DNA from: Bacteroidales bacterium UBA6401
GTDB taxonomy: Bacteria; Bacteroidota; Bacteroidia; Bacteroidales; UBA932
DNA: 64,000 nt
NCBI GenBank assembly: GCA_002438635.1
Contig: DJPX01000011.1
Coordinates: forward strand, 80,053 to 144,052
Direction: 5' to 3'
Made by a program: the position numbers and the translations under genes. The stretch's first letter is position 1. The number at the start of each line of letters is the position of its first letter. Under the pieces are notes generated by a model. It was given only the letters and a program-made list of their open reading frames with translations, did no database searches and had not been told where the DNA came from. Shown here piece by piece: positions 61,118 to 64,000 of the stretch.

Positions 61118-61126
61118 GGGGGGGGG
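61118..61126 (+). repeat. Poly-G tract (G9)
   Basis: Nine consecutive G about 280 bases upstream of a surface lipoprotein gene and downstream of the orphan promoter. It lies in no ORF of note. Confidence 0.7.
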
Positions 61127-61229
61127 TAGTTGTCATGAAAGTGGCAGACTGACTCCACGATTGTCGCGTATGTTTTTATGAGATATTAAACTAGCCATTC
61201 TGGAGTCATTGGTTTAATCACAAGGTCTT

Positions 61230-61385
61230 ATGAAAATGATCAATGAAAGCCGAACTCTAAACTACGAAAGACCTCAAATCTATGTGATCAGTTTTGCCCC
61301 GCAGGGCGTTTAGTGCGACAGCCTTTCTGGCGTTGTTTCAGGATCCGATTCTGATGAAGCAGATCTTTGGGGAAGTAACAATTAA
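61230..61385 (+). pseudogene. Small ORF of the YxxPxxxVxxF...GVLC type, interrupted by TAG
   Basis: ATG 61230 gives MKMINESRTLNYERPQIYV then ISFAPQGV and a TAG at 61311-61313. The same frame continues CDSLSGVVSGSDSDEADLWG and ends at TAA 61383-61385. Bacteroidales genomes contain many 40-60-residue peptides of the form Y.xP.xxV..F...G(V/I)LCxS followed by an acidic, Gly/Ser-rich tail, often next to surface lipoprotein genes. Here the expected Leu codon of GVLC is TAG, one base from TTG. The simplest reading is a nonsense mutation. It lies 18 bases before the lipoprotein start at 61404. Confidence 0.55.
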
Positions 61386-61389
61386 TTTC

Positions 61390-61397
61390 AAGGAGGT
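61390..61397 (+). promoter_or_regulatory. Strong Shine-Dalgarno sequence before the surface lipoprotein
   Basis: AAGGAGGT, six bases before ATG 61404. It confirms that start and is unusual for this phylum. Confidence 0.65.
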
Positions 61398-61403
61398 CAA
61401 GTC

Positions 61404-63644
61404 ATGAAAAAATCTTATGCGATTGCGCTTGGCGCAGTGGTTCTTTTTGCTGGATGTAATGAGAACTTGGAAGTAACTCCTGAAATTCAAAAAAACGGGG
61501 TATATGCTACTATTCAGCAGCCGGAAGCTCCTGTCAGTGTAAAGAGCCTTGACTGGAATGCTAATAAATTTAACTTCACATGGAGTGAAGGAGAGAATGT
61601 TGTTGTGTTTGGCGGTTCAGATAAGGCTGCGTTTAATACTCTTACAGCCGGTTCTGAAACATCAGAGTTGCAAAGTACTGCATTTAAGTTGCAAGATGGA
61701 GTAGATTATTATGCTTGCATTCCAGCATATAAATTTGATATGTCAAGTAGCTTGGAAGCTGTTCCGGTTAATTTATTAGGACAAGTTCAATCGTCTAATA
61801 ACAATACGGACCACTTAAAGTACTATAATTACGCTTGTGCAGCAGCTACGAAGGAAGAAGGCTCGAACTCACTATCGTTCAACCTTAAAAATCAGGTTTC
61901 GTGGATAGTGCTTGAGCATACATTTACTGAGGCGCAGAATGTGCTTTCTTTTAATATAGCTACAGATGAAGCCGTGTTCCCTGTAGAAGGAACAATGAAT
62001 GTTAAGACATCTACTTTTACCCCTACAAAAAAACAATCTGTATTATCCTTACAAGTTGGTGACAAAAATAATAATTCTGGGCTTTCTTTTCAGGCAGGTG
62101 AGACTTTTAGAGGGTTTATCACAGTGGCTCCAGTGGATTTGACAGGAAAGACACTTCTTATATCTGCGTCACTCTCTGATGGAAACTCCATTGAACTTGG
62201 AACTATAACGGCTAAAGGTGCCATCTCTGCTAATAAGCCTGTAATTATCTGTACAAGTGGAAGTTCAACCTCTGCTGTCGCCACATTGGATGGAGTAGAA
62301 TACGCTTCTCTTCAGGCAGCAATATCAGCTTCAGAAGACGAATCTAAAGAAATCACAATTCTTAAAGACATCGAGTTATCTCAGCCGTTGCAGCTATTCT
62401 CTGAGAATAGGGTTACCATTAATCTTAATGGGAAGAATGTAATTACCACTTCTAATACTGGTGTTTTGTTCGATGGTGGACATCTTACTATTAAGGGTTC
62501 TGGAACTTTTGGAGATCCTACTCAGAAAACCACTGCTTATCTTTTCAACATGAAAGCATATTCGGTTATGACTGTAGAGGGAGATGCCACTTTTTATAGT
62601 GCGCTTGATTGCTTTTATCTGGAAAATGAGACGACATTAGGATATGTTGATCTATATATTAAAGGTGGAAAATGGATCGGAGGAGAGCAAAATGGTGTCT
62701 ATTGGACTATAAATAAGTATGATAAGGCCGCTGGTGATATAAATGTTTCCGTTACAGGTGGAGAGTTCTATAAATATAATCCTGCTGCGTCACATTCCGA
62801 GAACCCTGTTGCTAATTTCGTGGCAGATGGTTATGGCGTGATTAAGAATGGGGATTGGTACAAGGTTGTTAAGGCTACTGAAGTTACTGATGAGGCAAGT
62901 TTGAAGAGCGCTATTTCTTCTTCAAAATCAGTTCCTGTTATAGTTGATAATACAATTGAATTGGAGAGTTCGTATGTTTCCTTAGCTAGTGGATACAATC
63001 TCATTGTAAGTGAAAATGGAAAAATAATTCCTTCTTCTACATATCGTGCTGATGTAGGAGAGACTATTTCTACTGCTAATAAAACAGGTGTAATAAATAT
63101 TAGTGGTACAGGTTCTATTGAAGGTCCGTCGAATACAACCGATGGAAATGGAGGTTGTGCAATTGAAATAATGGGAAGTAATACAAGCTCAACTAAATTA
63201 ACTGTAAATATTTATGGTAATTTAACAGTTAAAGGTGGAAGTGGTGGTGTGGCCAATAATGCTATTAATATTGTTAATGGGATTGCGAATATTTATGGAG
63301 GATATTTTTATGCAGGATTGGATAAGAATAATGATCCATCTGAAAAAGTACAAGTAATATACTTGAGACCAGGATGGAGGCAAACAGCTACATTAAATAT
63401 ATATGATGGAGTGTTTGAATGTGCTGGTGATCCGTCTTTCTTAATTAATTGTTTAGATAGTTCAGTAGATGATAATAAATGCACTATCAAAATTATGGGT
63501 GGTACTTTCATTGGTTTTGATCCATCAAATAGCTCAGCTGATAAAATTGACGGCAAAAATGCTAACTGGGTTCCAGATGGTTATGTTTCTACTCGGACTA
63601 CCTACAATGGTAAAACCGCGTGGGTGGTATCAAAGGATAAGTAA
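61404..63644 (+). CDS. Fimbrillin-like / parallel beta-helix surface lipoprotein
   Basis: A 746-residue lipoprotein (lipobox VLFAGC, Cys18, then NENLEV). Residues about 25-290 have the fimbrillin-like pattern (FNFTWSEGENVVVFGG, AFNTLTAGSETSELQ, YYACIPAY, SWIVLEHTF), related in layout to the lipoprotein at 3683-5065. From about 295 a short linker, YASLQAAISAS, leads into repeated beta-helix rungs (INLNGKNVITTSN, GHLTIKGSGTF, VNIYGNLTVKGGSGG, ATLNIYDGVFE, CTIKIMGGTFIG) with two closing motifs, VADGYGVIKNGDWYKVV and VPDGYVSTRTTYNGKTAWVV. Probably an adhesin or surface-layer protein. Preceded by a strong Shine-Dalgarno and ended by a strong terminator. Confidence 0.65.
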   Translation: MKKSYAIALGAVVLFAGCNENLEVTPEIQKNGVYATIQQPEAPVSVKSLDWNANKFNFTWSEGENVVVFGGSDKAAFNTLTAGSETSELQSTAFKLQDGVDYYACIPAYKFDMSSSLEAVPVNLLGQVQSSNNNTDHLKYYNYACAAATKEEGSNSLSFNLKNQVSWIVLEHTFTEAQNVLSFNIATDEAVFPVEGTMNVKTSTFTPTKKQSVLSLQVGDKNNNSGLSFQAGETFRGFITVAPVDLTGKTLLISASLSDGNSIELGTITAKGAISANKPVIICTSGSSTSAVATLDGVEYASLQAAISASEDESKEITILKDIELSQPLQLFSENRVTINLNGKNVITTSNTGVLFDGGHLTIKGSGTFGDPTQKTTAYLFNMKAYSVMTVEGDATFYSALDCFYLENETTLGYVDLYIKGGKWIGGEQNGVYWTINKYDKAAGDINVSVTGGEFYKYNPAASHSENPVANFVADGYGVIKNGDWYKVVKATEVTDEASLKSAISSSKSVPVIVDNTIELESSYVSLASGYNLIVSENGKIIPSSTYRADVGETISTANKTGVINISGTGSIEGPSNTTDGNGGCAIEIMGSNTSSTKLTVNIYGNLTVKGGSGGVANNAINIVNGIANIYGGYFYAGLDKNNDPSEKVQVIYLRPGWRQTATLNIYDGVFECAGDPSFLINCLDSSVDDNKCTIKIMGGTFIGFDPSNSSADKIDGKNANWVPDGYVSTRTTYNGKTAWVVSKDK

Positions 63645-63670
63645 ATCATAAGTTGTTTTATACAAATATA

Positions 63671-63709
63671 AAAGGATGGTTCATAACTATACGAGCCATC
63701 CTTTTTTTT
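63671..63709 (+). terminator. Intrinsic terminator of the beta-helix lipoprotein gene
   Basis: AAAGGATGGTTC pairs with GAGCCATCCTTT (one G:T) and runs into eight T. Confidence 0.88.
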
Positions 63710-63793
63710 AGATCTCAGACCTTCTGAAGCAATTTGTGTTAAATTCCTTCTGACTGATCCTCCAAGTATTTTTGTCTCTCCTTCGGAGCGAAG

Positions 63794-64000
63794 TTAGCGA
63801 TGAAGCAGTTCGTTTATTTCACTTTCGGACATCTCAGTATAAAGGGAAATCTGCTCGATGGGCACATGGTTTTTTAGCATGTTTATAGCAATTTCTGCTT
63901 TTCCTTTGGCTTCACCCTCTGCTAGTCCTTTTGCGAGATTTTCTTTCGCAGCCTTTTCTACAGCATAATCTATACAATTCTGATAATCGTAAATCATCTT
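63794..64000 (-). CDS. Rpn-family (PD-(D/E)XK) nuclease / transposase-like protein, C-terminal part
   Basis: The last 67 residues or so of a gene that continues beyond the window; the ATG at 63997 is probably internal. The segment is a charged helix, AAKENLAKGLAEGEAKGKAE, followed by IAINMLKNHVPIEQISLYTE and MSESEINELL. This EGxxEGxxKGxxE helix plus degenerate helix-turn-helix tail is the typical C-terminus of Rpn-type recombination-promoting nucleases (PF12784-like), abundant in Bacteroidales. The nuclease domain is not visible, so integrity cannot be judged. Confidence 0.6.
   Translation of the reverse strand, partial: KMIYDYQNCIDYAVEKAAKENLAKGLAEGEAKGKAEIAINMLKNHVPIEQISLYTEMSESEINELLHR

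Overview
The window is a Bacteroidota chromosome segment, almost certainly order Bacteroidales; I cannot place the family. The evidence is the promoter form TTTG-N19-TAnnTTTG seen at several starts (best at 3242-3272, 20607-20637 and 60861-60891), scarce Shine-Dalgarno sequences, about 17 predicted lipoproteins, BACON, FISUMP-like and fimbrillin-like surface proteins, four outer-membrane barrels including three TonB-dependent receptors (TBDTs), and housekeeping genes of the Bacteroidetes type (RpoZ, BamD, a SPOR protein beside sigma-54). There is no rRNA, CRISPR array, complete insertion sequence or prophage.

Layout. 1-3.4 kb: a CPBP protease (cut by the window edge), folP, tmk, a DoxX/MauE membrane protein and initiator tRNA-fMet. 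3.4-8.4 kb: three minus-strand lipoproteins (fimbrillin-like, leucine-rich repeat with an EF-hand, FISUMP-like). 8.5-14.1 kb: an alpha-glucan operon with a 1000-residue double-GH13 fusion, a SusB-like GH97 enzyme and a small TSCPD protein, then tRNA-Pro(CGG). 14.4-20.5 kb: a four-gene envelope operon (TBDT, small lipoprotein, DUF6850-like barrel, DUF4876-like lipoprotein). 20.6-25.7 kb: a HAD-type lipoprotein phosphatase and two paralogous BACON-type lipoproteins, one with a patchwork insertion. 26.2-36.3 kb: core genes recN, rpoZ, bamD, trxB, miaB, a LEA-like lipoprotein, a SPOR protein, rpoN, upp, a Fur-family regulator and metK. 36.7-57 kb: the most distinctive region. Two TBDTs, each followed at once by an OB-fold-type lipoprotein, flank a third OB-fold lipoprotein gene joined to a DNA/RNA non-specific endonuclease and an endonuclease/exonuclease/phosphatase-family enzyme; the series continues without a break into an M3 peptidase and gpmI. 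A DUF4434-type gene lies inverted inside. 57-60 kb: a type I phosphomannose isomerase and RNase R, convergent. 60-61.4 kb: a gene-poor island of dispersed repeats, hairpins, an orphan consensus promoter, a poly-G tract and a broken small ORF. 61.4-64 kb: a beta-helix/fimbrillin-like surface lipoprotein and the C-terminal end of an Rpn-type nuclease.

Working together. I read 36.7-55.4 kb as a predicted system for capturing, cutting and importing extracellular nucleic acid: OB-fold lipoproteins bind it at the surface, the NUC and EEP enzymes cut it and release phosphate or nucleotides, and the TBDTs import the products. This rests on domain content and gene order only. The double-GH13 and GH97 enzymes would degrade starch or glycogen oligosaccharides to glucose, without a local SusC/SusD pair. 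Several intergenic spaces carry members of at least four related short repeat families; one contains a hairpin whose stem covaries between copies.
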